64,000 nucleotides of DNA. Source: Lepidodermella squamata (lineage: Eukaryota > Gastrotricha). The position numbers and the translations under genes are program-made. The stretch's first letter is position 1; the number at the start of each line of letters is the position of its first letter. Positions 1 to 11,300 of this stretch are shown one piece after another. The stretch spans positions 2,542,001 through 2,606,000 of the forward strand of contig JBLDXI010000009.1 in assembly GCA_047495785.1 (NCBI GenBank), written 5' to 3'. Under the pieces are notes generated by a model, which did not search any database, was not told the DNA's origin, and worked only from the letters and a program-made list of their open reading frames with translations.

Positions 1-2502
1 AGCAATTATCTTTAAGAAATATCCAAAGAAATTGTCTCGTGTACCTGACGTATCTTCGCAAGGCAGATGGCTGGCTGATGAAATCGATAGTAGCAGAAGA
101 ATGGCCCATACTATTATTTCAATCATATTATAAGGTCTACTGCGCGATAGAAATGAAATGAAAGTCGTTTTTAGAGTGCGCAGGTAACGATTTTCTTCTT
201 CATCTCAAAGGTTTTTTCTAGAGCTGGCTTGGGTAATGATTTCCGCCTCAGTTCTAAATAATAGATATAAAATGTAGTGCTGTTCTTTTTGCTTAAATTT
301 GAAACCTAAAAAGGTTAAAAAATGTGACTTGGGGTCCCAAAACATGCCCAGCAATCAATTTGATTTAGCAGTATTCATTTTATTGCAAAGGCTGGGTACT
401 TGCAGGTCCCAAGAGTTGACCTTGTAATCACCATACGTCATTTCTACCCATGATATCATGAGATCGCAGCTCTAAAAATGTCTCATTTAATAGGTTAATC
501 ACGGTGAAGGTTGCTGCAGATGCGTGGAAGTTAAATGAAACCAGCGAACCTTTATTTTCTTTTCTCGAACTTAAAGCGTCTAAAGCGTAATTCTAACTTA
601 AAGCGTCGGAACCATTGGAATATTTAATTTTCGTATTTTCAACAAAACCATCGGAAAATTCAAAGTTTTACTTAATATCAGTTTCCGTTGGGTTAAGACA
701 CCTTATATTATTTCAAATGTACGATCAAATGAGTCAAGCATTATATTACACTTATTCATAAATGATCGGCATCGTCCTGGAAGATGACCCGCGCTACGGC
801 CGCGAGTAACCACGGTTCTTCACAAAGCCTAAGCTCCCGACCTCGACCGTGACCTCGGCCTCGTGTCATATCATGCCGGACGCAGTGGTGCATCTTCAAC
901 ATTCTTCAACATCGTAAATGTGTCATTTTTCCCGAGATGGAGAAGCTTCTTTTTTTTTGTTTTTGTTTCTTATTTCTTGTACCGTTATTCTCACGGTTCA
1001 AGGCATGAATGTATGCTTTCTGCGTGAAAAATTGAAGCTGAAAGTTTTTAAGCGCATCAATGAGGAGTTTTAAGAAATTGACAATTTCAAGCATTCTTTT
1101 CACGATAGAACTCCTCAGTTTCTTGAAACTCATCAAAATGACGCGCATCAATTTCGCCTTCTGCGGCTTTTTGGCCACCCTGTAGGCGTTAGCATGATCG
1201 CACTAATAATGGAATGTCTTAACAACGTCGGAATTAAATCAGGGCTTGACAATATGCGAACTGAACGATCAATGGTGTAGGTCATGCAACCTGCACCGTG
1301 CACAGAGGTAAATAAGATGTCTAACAACCGTCGGAATATCCAATACCTGTCCGCGCGTTAATCTTCGCATGAAAGCAAATCATGATAACAGCGCAAACAA
1401 TGTATTCGATAGCAATAAATTGAGACCCGTCTAGCGATTTCGGCCCTATCTCTAGCCGCAGCCACTCGAAAATAGGGTGTTGTTGGTACTAACTCATTGA
1501 TAAAGCGTCACGTGTAACACGCGCCATCTATCATAGCCGTCATCGGAGGATGGCAGCATCAACTTTCTCAAATTCCGAAAATCCATCTCACCCGTTTTCA
1601 TCGCATCGAATGAATTTGATTTCGTTCGCTATTAGACACAGCGGCAAAGCTTTTCTGTTTCACACATAGAAACAATGCTAGAAAGGCAAATTGTATGAAC
1701 TTCTCCTAGCTTCTAGAACTAGCTTCCTAGAATAATCAGCCCTCGTGAGTGAAGCCAGGTTTAGCTGACAGTTTTTCTATTGTTGCACGGGAAATGGTCT
1801 AAAGAGGCATCTCAATTTCCCGGTTTTGTTTCCCTCGTCTACAAGGTCAGATTCTACTCACGTTACTGCCATTAGAATGGAAGGGTGTTCCGACGTTTTA
1901 AGATAATGTTACGATGAAATAGTCGCGTGTTCCGATTAAATAAATCAAAATAAGTCATTCCGATGGAATAATTTACTTTCCTTGCAATTTTTGTATTTCC
2001 GGCGCTTTAAGTCAAAATGGTACGAGAAAAGAAAATAAAAGTTCGATGATATTAGCTGAGTCCGATGCGTGACGCTATTATAGATAAATAGTTCATAGAA
2101 CTTGTTGCAGTTATTAATTAAATTTTTCCATGAACAGAAAACTATGTTTCAATAAACATTCGATAATTCGAAGGGTAAAGCGAAAATCCGATAGGTGATA
2201 TAATCTTCAAGGTCAGCGCACTGCGTTCTTCTGAATTTTGAAGGAGCTGCCTAGTTATTATTCTTGAATTTGAATAAATCGGATAAATAATTATATCAGC
2301 AATACCTTTATATGCCCAACGAAAACTTCGCCTATAATTGCGGGACAGTTTGATTACGGCGGTTTACTGCGCTATCTTTCATGCAGAACTCACTAGAGAA
2401 AGAGCTTGACTCCTGCAGTTTACCTCAAAAACCGCTGTGTTTTGTCGCAGTCAAATATTCCACATGAAATTTATTTAATTTTACCAAATAACTTGAAAAT
2501 GT
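1..2502. other. intergenic, no gene found
   Basis: I see no convincing coding exon here on either strand; the open frames are short and of low complexity. The stretch lies downstream of the first P450 gene. It holds one decayed copy of a foldback element near 1049-1182, listed separately. Confidence 0.5.
1049..1182. mobile_element. decayed arm of a TA-flanked MITE
   Basis: The right end reads GGCCACCCTG followed by TA. The preceding 130 bases (GCGCATCAATGAGGAG ... TTTCTTGAAACTC ... GCGCATCAATTTCGCC) match the interior and right arm of the complete foldback element at 35790-35960. The left terminal repeat is not visible, so this copy is truncated or diverged. Confidence 0.55.
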
Positions 2503-4218
2503 TTACATCCTCGGGGTAAGTTTGACATGGACGCCTCCGATAGGTCGAAGCGGGCCATTTTTCGAGCCGACCTTCAGCTCGCCACCCGGGTAGCCACCAT
2601 CCGGCATATCGATCCGAAACCTAAGTAGCGTGTTAACAACAGTCTGTTTCATCTCGAGTAGAGCCAATCGCCGACCAAGGCAGATCCGAGGGCCGTAGCC
2701 GAAGCCGAGGAAAGCAGCGTTTGGTCTTGACTCGGCTTGCTCACCAAGAAAACGCTCCGGGTAAAAGCGATTAGTATCGACGGGCCCCCATAGCGCTTCG
2801 TTATGATGGACAGACATCGTATCGATTTGGACCATCTGAATGGATTTCGGTAAATTGATGCCGCAAATTGACGTGTCTGACATTACAAATCGATTGAAAA
2901 CATTGACGGCGACCGGGTAGAGTCGAATCGTTTCGTTGCAAACCGCGTCCAGATACGGCATTTGGTGATTAAGGACGTTATAGTCAATCTTCGGGAAACC
3001 ATCGCCACTTCCAGCTGATTTAGGGAATTTTTCCAGTATTTCCTGATACAATTTCTCCTGGAAATCTTGATTCTTGGCCAAAAGGTAAGATAGGAAGCTC
3101 AGCGTTGTGCTAGTCGTTTCGTAGCCGGCGATGAAAAGCGCAATGCACTGAGCTAGAATTTCGATTTCGGACATTGTTTTCCACTTGCTATTAGATCCAG
3201 GCTCAGTTTCGTCCGCTTTCGCATCAATCATCATTTGAAGGATATCGTTGAGTTTTGAGTCTGACTCTCGGCGTTGAGTGATCATTTGTTTGGCAGCTTT
3301 AACGACGTAGCCAAGGGCGGAAAATTTGCCGATGACATATTTGACTTGTAAAAAGAAAGCTTTTCGCATTAAAGGCAGAAGCTCTGACAAGAAAAATGCC
3401 AAGAATACGACGGGAGGAGGATCGGCAGCGATTTCCAAGTGTTGGCGAAGTTTTTCCAAGAAAATATTGCCCTTGCCGCGATTTTTGATGGATTGAAACT
3501 CTAGTCCGAAAGCCGTTTCAGCTATCACTTCCAGCGTCAAGTATTGGAAGCATTCGCGAATTTCAAAATCTTTCCCAGTCCTGAGAAGAAATAAAATTGT
3601 AAGAGGACAAACTGAGGTGAAGTGACCCTACCTAGCATTTTCTTTGAATAGTTCCATCAAATCAGCCTGACTTTTATCCAGAAGAGGCAAGTAAGATTTC
3701 AGCTTGGCAGAAGAGAACGCAGGATTCAAGATAGTTCGAACACGTTTCCAAGGTTCCCCGCGTTGCAGTAGAATGACATGTGCCAAGAAAAATTCATCCA
3801 GCTCATTGGGCTCAGGTTGAATCGGAAATAACTTGAATTGACATGAATTATAAGAATTTTTAAATTAATAAGTTTTTCTCACCATGTGCCCCTGAAAATC
3901 AGAGGCTTGTTTGACGCAAATCTGATCGATTGCTTCCACGCTGCTCGTGATCAAAATTGGCGTTGCGCCGAAATAAATGCCGTAAAAATCGCCGTATTTC
4001 TTCGACCATTCAGCAATGACTAAGTGACGATCCTCGCGGAATATCTGGTGTACATTACCGAGTAACCAATGGGGCTCAGGACCGGGAATGCCAAGGTTCT
4101 TGAAAACTCGTTGGCAACAGAATTTTCGGTACAAATAAAAGGCACCGACGAAGCCAATAAAGCCGGCGGTTGCCAGTTGAATCATGCTCAGCTGATTAAA
4201 ATCGACACCAAGCTCCAT
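2503..4218 (-). CDS. cytochrome P450, clan 3-like, gene 1 of 5
   Basis: Haem-thiolate monooxygenase, expected in the ER membrane. Exons on the minus strand: 4218-3883, 3831-3632 and 3580-2503, giving 537 residues, a normal P450 length. The N-terminus has a hydrophobic anchor (FIGFVGAFYLYRK) and a proline-rich hinge (GIPGPEPHWLLGN) like CYP3A/CYP5 proteins. The I-helix AGYETTST lies near residue 330, the ExxR in CNETIRLYP near 395, PERF near 453, and the haem loop FGYGPRICLGR near 475-485 with Cys about 479. Splice junctions are M|L (phase 0) and AG|G (phase 2), identical in all five paralogues. The substrate is unknown. The ATG follows a TATA-like box about 105 bases upstream. Confidence 0.9.
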
Positions 4219-4322
4219 TTGGTCAAAAGGTTGAAATTAGGTTAAAATTGAAATGTGTTCAATTCCAAATGCTAGTAGAATCAAGCTCGCGTTATTGCTG
4301 CATGTGTTGCGTGGACAGCTTG

Positions 4323-4395
4323 TTATATACTGTCTCTATAGCTGTCTACACAGCAGTGAACAAATTACAAACTATGACCTACATTGAAGACACTG
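4323..4395 (-). promoter_or_regulatory. P450 gene 1 promoter: TATA and AGGTCA box
   Basis: On the minus strand a TATATAAC sits at 4330-4323. A box reading GTGTCTTCAATGTAGGTCAT lies within 4395-4372, about 45 bases further upstream. The same box recurs upstream of P450 genes 2, 3 and 4. Its core, TAGGTCA, is a nuclear-receptor half-site. Regulation by a nuclear receptor is inferred from sequence only. Confidence 0.5.
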
Positions 4396-4880
4396 GCCTT
4401 TGCCAGTTTCATTTCATGCGAACCAGTTTTTTATATCTTTTCAAGCTGTTATTTGAGGTGCCACTGAAGGAAATCTGACACCTCAGCATGGTAATATGGG
4501 CCGGAATACACGCTGCTCTTGTTTCTGAATTTGCCACAACATGAGACACGGTTAAACTTTATCAGCTTAAAATTAAGCATAAATCCAGCGGAAAAAATCT
4601 CTGGCCGTTCGCAGGTTATCGGTTATATCTTTTCACACTCGAATTAAGAATTATTATTGGAATCAAAGCGCCGAATTGCACGAAATTATTCCTCGGGGTC
4701 TTTCCAACAATTTTTTATTCAACATTTTATATTTCTTTTATTCCTATTATTTCAAATAACAAGGATGGCAATGTTGACCTTGACCCGTCACATTGTCATA
4801 AACTATCATTTCATAAAACTGATAGGAAAACATGAGTCAAATTAAATTATAAATTCAGAGTTCAGAACGCAAAGAAAAAT
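4396..4880. other. spacer between P450 genes 1 and 2
   Basis: Short intergenic region between the promoter of P450 gene 1 and the stop codon of P450 gene 2. No other feature is evident. Confidence 0.5.
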
Positions 4881-6844
4881 TTAGTCTCTCGGAACGAGCT
4901 TGACATGGACTCCTCCAATAGGTCGAAGCGGGCCGTTATTCGAGCCGACCTTCATCTCACCGCCCGGGTAGCCGCCATCTGGCAAATCGATCCGGAATTT
5001 CAGGAGCATGTTAACAATTGTCAGTTTCAACTCGAGTAGAGCCAATCGCCGACCAAGGCAGATTCTAGGACCATAGCCAAAGCCAAGGAAAGCAGCATTA
5101 GGTCTCGAATCGGCTTGCTCACCCAGAAATCGGTCCGGATAAAACCGATTAGTATCCACCGGACCCCAAAGAGCTTCGTTGCGATGAATAGACCACGTAT
5201 CAACCTGAACAAATTGGATGGATTTTGGTATGGTGATACCGCATACAGACGTGTCGGACATGACAAATCGATTGACAACGTTGAAGCCAACAGGGTAGAG
5301 TCGAAGCGTTTCATTGCAAACTGCGTCAAGGTACGGCATTTGGTGGTTGAGGATGTCGTAGTCAATTTTCGGGGAACCATCCCGATTTCCAGCCGCACTA
5401 GGCAATTTTTCTAGGATTTCTTGATACAACTTCCCCTGAGCATCTTGATTTTTCGCCAAGAGGTAAGATATAAAGCTGAGTGATGTACTTGTGGTTTCGT
5501 AGCCGGCGATGAACAGAGAGATGCATTGAGATAGAACTTCGAGTTCTGACATGGTTTTCGATTTCAATTCCGCTCCAGGTTCATTTCCCTCGGGCTTTGC
5601 ATCGATCATCATTTGAAGGATGTCATTTCGGCTTGACTTAGACTCGCGACGTTGAGAAATGATTTGCGTGACTGCTTTAGCGACGTAGCCAACCGGGCCG
5701 AAGAGACCCGCCAAGAAGTTGAATTGAAGTATGAACATTCGTCGCATTAGAGGAAGAAGTTCGGACATGAAAAATGCAGCGAAAACAATAGCAGGTGGAT
5801 CGGTGGCTGCTTCGACAAACTGGCGTAGCTTTTCCAAGATAACATTGCCCTTTCCTCGACTTTTGACGGCCTTGAACTCTAATCCAAAAGCGGTTTCAGC
5901 AATTACTTCCAAGGTCAAGTATTGAAAACACTCGCGAATTTCGAAGTCTTTGCCAGTTCTGAAATTCGAGAAAATCATTCAAATAATCAAATTAATTATT
6001 AAAATCAAATTAATTAATTAAAAATTTAATTAAAAACAAATTAATTAAAAAAAATCAAGCAATGCTTAAGTTACAATTTTGCAGAATATTGACGGCGAAA
6101 TTATTCAGACCCAATTGTTAGCAAAATTAAAAACGTGGGAAATGGTTTGGCTATCTTGGCCATCTTTATGACGAGAAATTGTCCCTTGTAAATATTTTTT
6201 AAATTTTATGGATAATTTTCTGAATTGTCAGCCTATTTCACGTCTAATTACCTTGATTTCTCATCGAGAAGTTGCATCATATCAGTTTGGCTTTGCTGAA
6301 GAAGAGACATGAAAGATTTCAGTTTCCCAGACGAAAACGCGGGGTTCAGAATATTTCGAAGGCGTTTCCAATGCTCTCCTTGCTGTATAATCACAGAATG
6401 TGCCATGAAAAACTTCTCTTCCGGGTTACCCGGCTCAGGTTGAATAGGAAGTAACTGTCATCGAAAAAATGAACAATTCACACAAAATAAAGCAGAGATT
6501 TTGCATACCATGCGGCCTTGAAATTCATAAAATTGCTTGACAAATATCTGCTCAATAGCTTCAAGGCTGCTCGTGATCAAAACTGGCGTAGCGCCAAGGT
6601 AAATTCCGTAAAATTCGCCGTATTTCTTCGACCATTCAGCGGTAATCAAATGGCGATCGTTGTGAAGCAATTGGCGGGCATTTCCGAACAACCAATGCGG
6701 CTCAGGCCCAGGGATGCCTAGCTTTTTGAAAACTCGGTGACACCAAAATTTCCGGTACAAATAGAAAGCGCCGATGAAGCCAATAAAACCGGTGGCTGCT
6801 AGCTGAATCACACTCAGCTGATTAAAATTGACACCAAGGGTCAT
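4881..6844 (-). CDS. cytochrome P450, clan 3-like, gene 2 of 5
   Basis: Exons 6844-6509, 6454-6252 and 5958-4881 give 538 residues. It has the same architecture as gene 1: membrane anchor FIGFIGAFYLYRKF, hinge GIPGPEPHWLFGN, I-helix AGYETTST, CNETLRLYP (ExxR), YPDRF in place of YPERF, and haem loop FGYGPRICLGR. Intron positions and phases match gene 1; exon 2 is one codon longer. The intron between exons 2 and 3 (5959-6251) is longer than in gene 1 and rich in TTAATTAA-type runs. The gene is clearly a tandem duplicate, probably an ER monooxygenase. The substrate is unknown. Confidence 0.9.
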
Positions 6845-6930
6845 TTTTTAATATAGCCGTTAACAGTTGAAATTATTCGCGTCGAAAAATAGCAGAGAAT
6901 CATGCTAATACCTAGCGTGCGTGAGCAGCC

Positions 6931-6997
6931 TATTTATATGCTGGCGGACAGGCTATTTTTTGCCGCTAAACAGTTATGGCCTACATGGTAGACACTG
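6931..6997 (-). promoter_or_regulatory. P450 gene 2 promoter: TATA and half-site box
   Basis: TATAAATA on the minus strand at 6938-6931, about 90 bases before the ATG at 6844. A copy of the shared P450 box (GTGTCTACCATGTAGGCCAT) lies at 6997-6974, about 40 bases upstream of the TATA. Here the half-site is AGGCCA, one base from AGGTCA. Confidence 0.5.
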
Positions 6998-8359
6998 CCC
7001 TATTTTTCTGTTGAGTTTTTTTATCTGTCTTTCTGTCACTCGTGCATTTATTATACGTAGCGAGCGTGGTTTCATTTCGGACAAAAAATATCTTTTCAGC
7101 TTTGCGGTTTTAAAGGTGAATACAAATTTTGAAATGTTCACTGCACCAAAAGTAATTAAAAAATGTCCCAAATAAGAGCATCTCAAATCAGCCACGGTAA
7201 ATAAATTCCTTTTTTACCTGACAGATAATTGCGAAAAGCTTATTTCTGTACAGAACAGTGTAACCGGTAAGAACTGTGTATGGTTAATTTTGACATGGTT
7301 TTCTGCTCTAGAAAACCCGGAAAAAATATAGGTTTTAGTTTATTGAATTAACAATGTCCAGACTGTTACTAAGTAGCAGCTTGCCAAATGACAACGGATA
7401 ATACAGGTTTGCTTAGTTTTTCCAATATAGGTGGTTGTTGACTACCGTCATTTGGGGCAAAATGAACCTTTGGGGTTAATTGGCCAAAAATTGAGATTTT
7501 TATGTTCATATCGATGGCTCAAAAACTACAAGGCCAAACTTCACAATAAAATTTACGGGGACGATTATCAACCAGCCTTCTACATGCCTGCAAATTTGTA
7601 GCCAGGTATGTCCCAAAATGAGGTCACAGCATGTTCTTGTATAAAGGTGAGGTTAGGGAGGTAAAAATGACCCCTTTTAATTGAATTAGCTGGAACAAAT
7701 AACGAGGTTTCATGTTAACTTGACATTTCTTCCTTCGACCATTTTCGTCGTAGATGACAGCAAAAAAAACCGCGACCCCAGGCGATGCACAGGTATGGAT
7801 GGCTAGGTGATTGAGGCCAAATTACTCCATAGAAAACTCAATGAGTCTAATTGGCCACCGTCATCCTTATAATGGGTTTTTAATATTCAGTGATTGTGAG
7901 GGTTGAATGGTCGAGTGGTTGTAATGTGTCATCAGAACTGGTGTGATCTGATGAGCGACGGTTCTTAAATAACCTAGGTATCTACCACTGATGCTTTCAG
8001 AATGCAAAAACGCCATTACACGCTATTTAGGGGCGGGCTGAAACATTTTGCGTTGAAATCGGTTACTCGCGAGTGGGAAAATGCGATATTCAGCACGCGA
8101 ATAAAACTATTTTATTGAGCGAGAAGATGTTCACCAGGCAAGCAAATTTCAGGAAACCATTTCACACACAATCATTAAACTAGTCACCCTCTCTATATTG
8201 TTATCTGCACACTAACTGCACTTACAATTTCTCGGTGCACCAGGGCTAGCATTCACCTGCACCTCGAACAATCATATTAAGTGAAACATGACGATTCAGA
8301 AAAAATTTGAAAGAATAAACATTAGTATGTCTCAAGCTTGTTTCGGTGGAGGTGCCGAC
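6998..8359. other. intergenic, dispersed-repeat traces only
   Basis: No coding exon is seen. Around 7443-7500 the sequence (ACCGTCATTTGGGGCAAAAT and following) resembles 17816-17870 (ACCGTCAATTGGAGCAAATG), which suggests a diverged dispersed repeat. Confidence 0.4.
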
Positions 8360-11300
8360 TCAATTGATCAATCCTAAGCACAGATCGATGTTTTTCTGGA
8401 ACAGGTAGTACTTGTTGTACCGATTGACCTGGTAGTTCAGAGGTCATAAAAATACTTCAAACGGCATCACGATTATAAGCTTACCTCCAACTCATTTGCA
8501 ACACACTTGCCATCACATCTGATGCCTCTGCTAGCCGAATAGCACTTCCTGGCAGTCTGAAGAAACGTGGAGGAAACTCATGAATAAATAATAGTTAATT
8601 TTGAGATCCTGAAAAATTTACCGCAATGGTGCATTTGGCTTCATAAACAGTGCCATGGCTTAGGAATGTGAATTCAGTTGCGTTGTTGCACTGACGACGG
8701 CAAGATACAAATCGCTTTGTGGCTATCGAACCGCATCGGACACGGACGTTGTCTGACGAAGAGTTGCTCGATGTTGAATTTGTGGTGTTTACTGAAAAAA
8801 CATATAATCTCAACGCCAGTCTGTTAATTGGCTTACAAAAACTAGCGTTGGTTGCTATCGCTGAAAGTTAAAGAACAAAGAAATACCGATGGGAGTTATT
8901 GGTACATTTGTGCCATTCTGCGGCCCGTCTGCAGTTATACAATACAACCCAGTCGGTTTAGAATCGGGATTGCGGAGGTAATTTGCCGATTCGTTGACAA
9001 GACCTCTCGGAAATTTGAGCATCTCGTAGAAATCCGTAACCCAGTCGGTGATTGGCGGCCATGGCAGACAATTCGTGCCGTTAGCTGTCGTACTAGCCTT
9101 GCCTTCGTAGTCGTAACCACTCGTCGTCAGCCTCAGTTCTTGCTTGTCGTCCGACGGGCAGCTTGATCTTGCGATAAGCCTGAACCCCTTGCCTGGAGTC
9201 TTTGAATTGGCTTTGAAGTACACAACGGCTGTGTTGTTGTTCGTTTCGTAGATTTTACCCGAGGTGACGCCATAAGAGCAAAATCTGGGATACGGCAACG
9301 TGCCATCATCCGAATTCCGAAATTCGACGTAATCAAAACATGAGTCATTGTAGATCGAGTAGCCATCGGTGACTATAATATAGAAACAGATTTAAACGGA
9401 AAGTTACAAGTGAAAATTTGAAAGACAGCCAGTTCGTTATTATTTCGAGCACTTTATTAGTTATACTACGAGCACTAAAACTAATGCGCGAGCGCTTAAC
9501 ACTTTAACTGCCAAAAATTAACTGCGAGATCGATATTTGGATCCAAATCCTGGGTCTGTCAATAAAATTCCTTCTTTTCGGGTCAACGACGCGTCATAGG
9601 GCAAAATGCCTGGCTGCAAAATGTAGCCCATGGCCCGGCGGTTCCGTTGACACAGAATTTGGGGAAATAAAATTGAAATAAATCATTTTCACTTCAAGTC
9701 AAACGAGCGCTGTTTTTACTTTTGTGTGCAATTTTCACGGTTAAAAGTCACTGCCAATGCGGTTTGAAACTCAAATTTTGCGGTATCAAATAATCGCAAT
9801 TTCATTAGCTTTTCGATCACATCGTTGGCTGGCACGTGATCTATAAAATTCTCCTCCTTGTAAATAGAAATGATAGATTTCGAAATTATAAAATTCTCAA
9901 ATATTGCCAAAATCCTCCTAAAATTATGAATTATACAACGAATCGTGTCACTGCGGCAGTTTCAAGCCACCCTATATTCTATATTGCAGTACGGAAAAAA
10001 TACTTCAGCAAATTCAAAAATCTGAAAATGTCGATAGACTCGAGGTATTTCTCATGACTCTCGAGCGATTCCGAGTATTAGAGTGTTGTAGTCCGAGTAG
10101 CCCCAAATTTTAAAATTAATGGCCTGATATTAATGTGAGACAATTCTTCCTAAAATATGATACTAACAACACATAAATTTTCATCCGCAATTTAGACATG
10201 TTAAATTTCGATTCCGAATTTTATTTTTTCAAAAATTTTGTCACTCGTTTTCCTCGGGGAAAATTATCAAAATATTTGAATAATTTTCACAGCAACCTAA
10301 AAGCAAGGTACTAGGCACCCATAGACCTCAATCGAGCTAATTTTGAGGTTTTTCTCCAAGAGCCAGACTCGCTCTCTAGCTAAATCTTTCGAATTTGTTT
10401 TAAAAATGGATAAAACAGCGCATTCAGCCTTTCGTGAAAATGATTGCGCAACAGTGAACGTAATTAACTTGGATAATTATGGGTAGTCTAGTGTAAATGC
10501 GACGTCTATCATCTCTATGATAATTACGAAGTAGCGCGTGTAAATGAATTGTTTCGTTAATTTTGAGAGGTTTGGAGCGTATGTCAGTTGGAAATCTTCA
10601 AAGATTTCTCGCTTCGCTCGCTTTTTAGTTGAAATTCCGCAAATATAGCATAACTTTTTTTCCATCCCTGGCAGCTCCGGGATCCAACCCTGTGTTCACG
10701 CGAGGAACCAGCAGATTGGAAATTTGTTTAATTTCTCGTTGGTCAAAACTCAAAATCCATAGGACAATAACGGAATCGCGCCTTAGGGATTTTGGGATAA
10801 AGTGCACTGGGCTAATCGATTAATTGAAAAATTACCTATTCCCGTCGTCAGATCAGGTTTTCCGTCAAAGCCAAACACGATGCCCGGCTGAAAAGAGCTT
10901 TGATTATCGAGTAGAAGGGCGAAAATAAAATTACCACGGAGCTGATTACGCGCCACGAGCAACTGCTACCAATTGGATAAGGGTTTGGATAATTCGGCGA
11001 TTGAATGGCTGTTGAAGTGCAAGGTGGCAGATTGAGAACACCACCACAAGTTTCACCAGCAAATGGCGGCAAAGAGTCACAGGTTGGGCCGCCGAAACCT
11101 GGCGGGCACAAGCACTGAGCGCAAGCTTTTGGATTGCGGTAGCCACCATGCTTGCAGTCAGGAGCTGAGCCATTGCAATTCGCTGAAAACGCACAAGCAA
11201 TAAAATAACACATTGCCACAGCTAAACGCACCTAGGCAGTCGTACAGCATGTTGAAGTATTTAATATTGTTGAACGTTGGAAAGGCTCCATTCATCGCAC

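Noticed and set aside
906-1178. Lys-rich minus-strand frame
   Set aside because: Low-complexity and overlapping the decayed MITE; no conserved domain.
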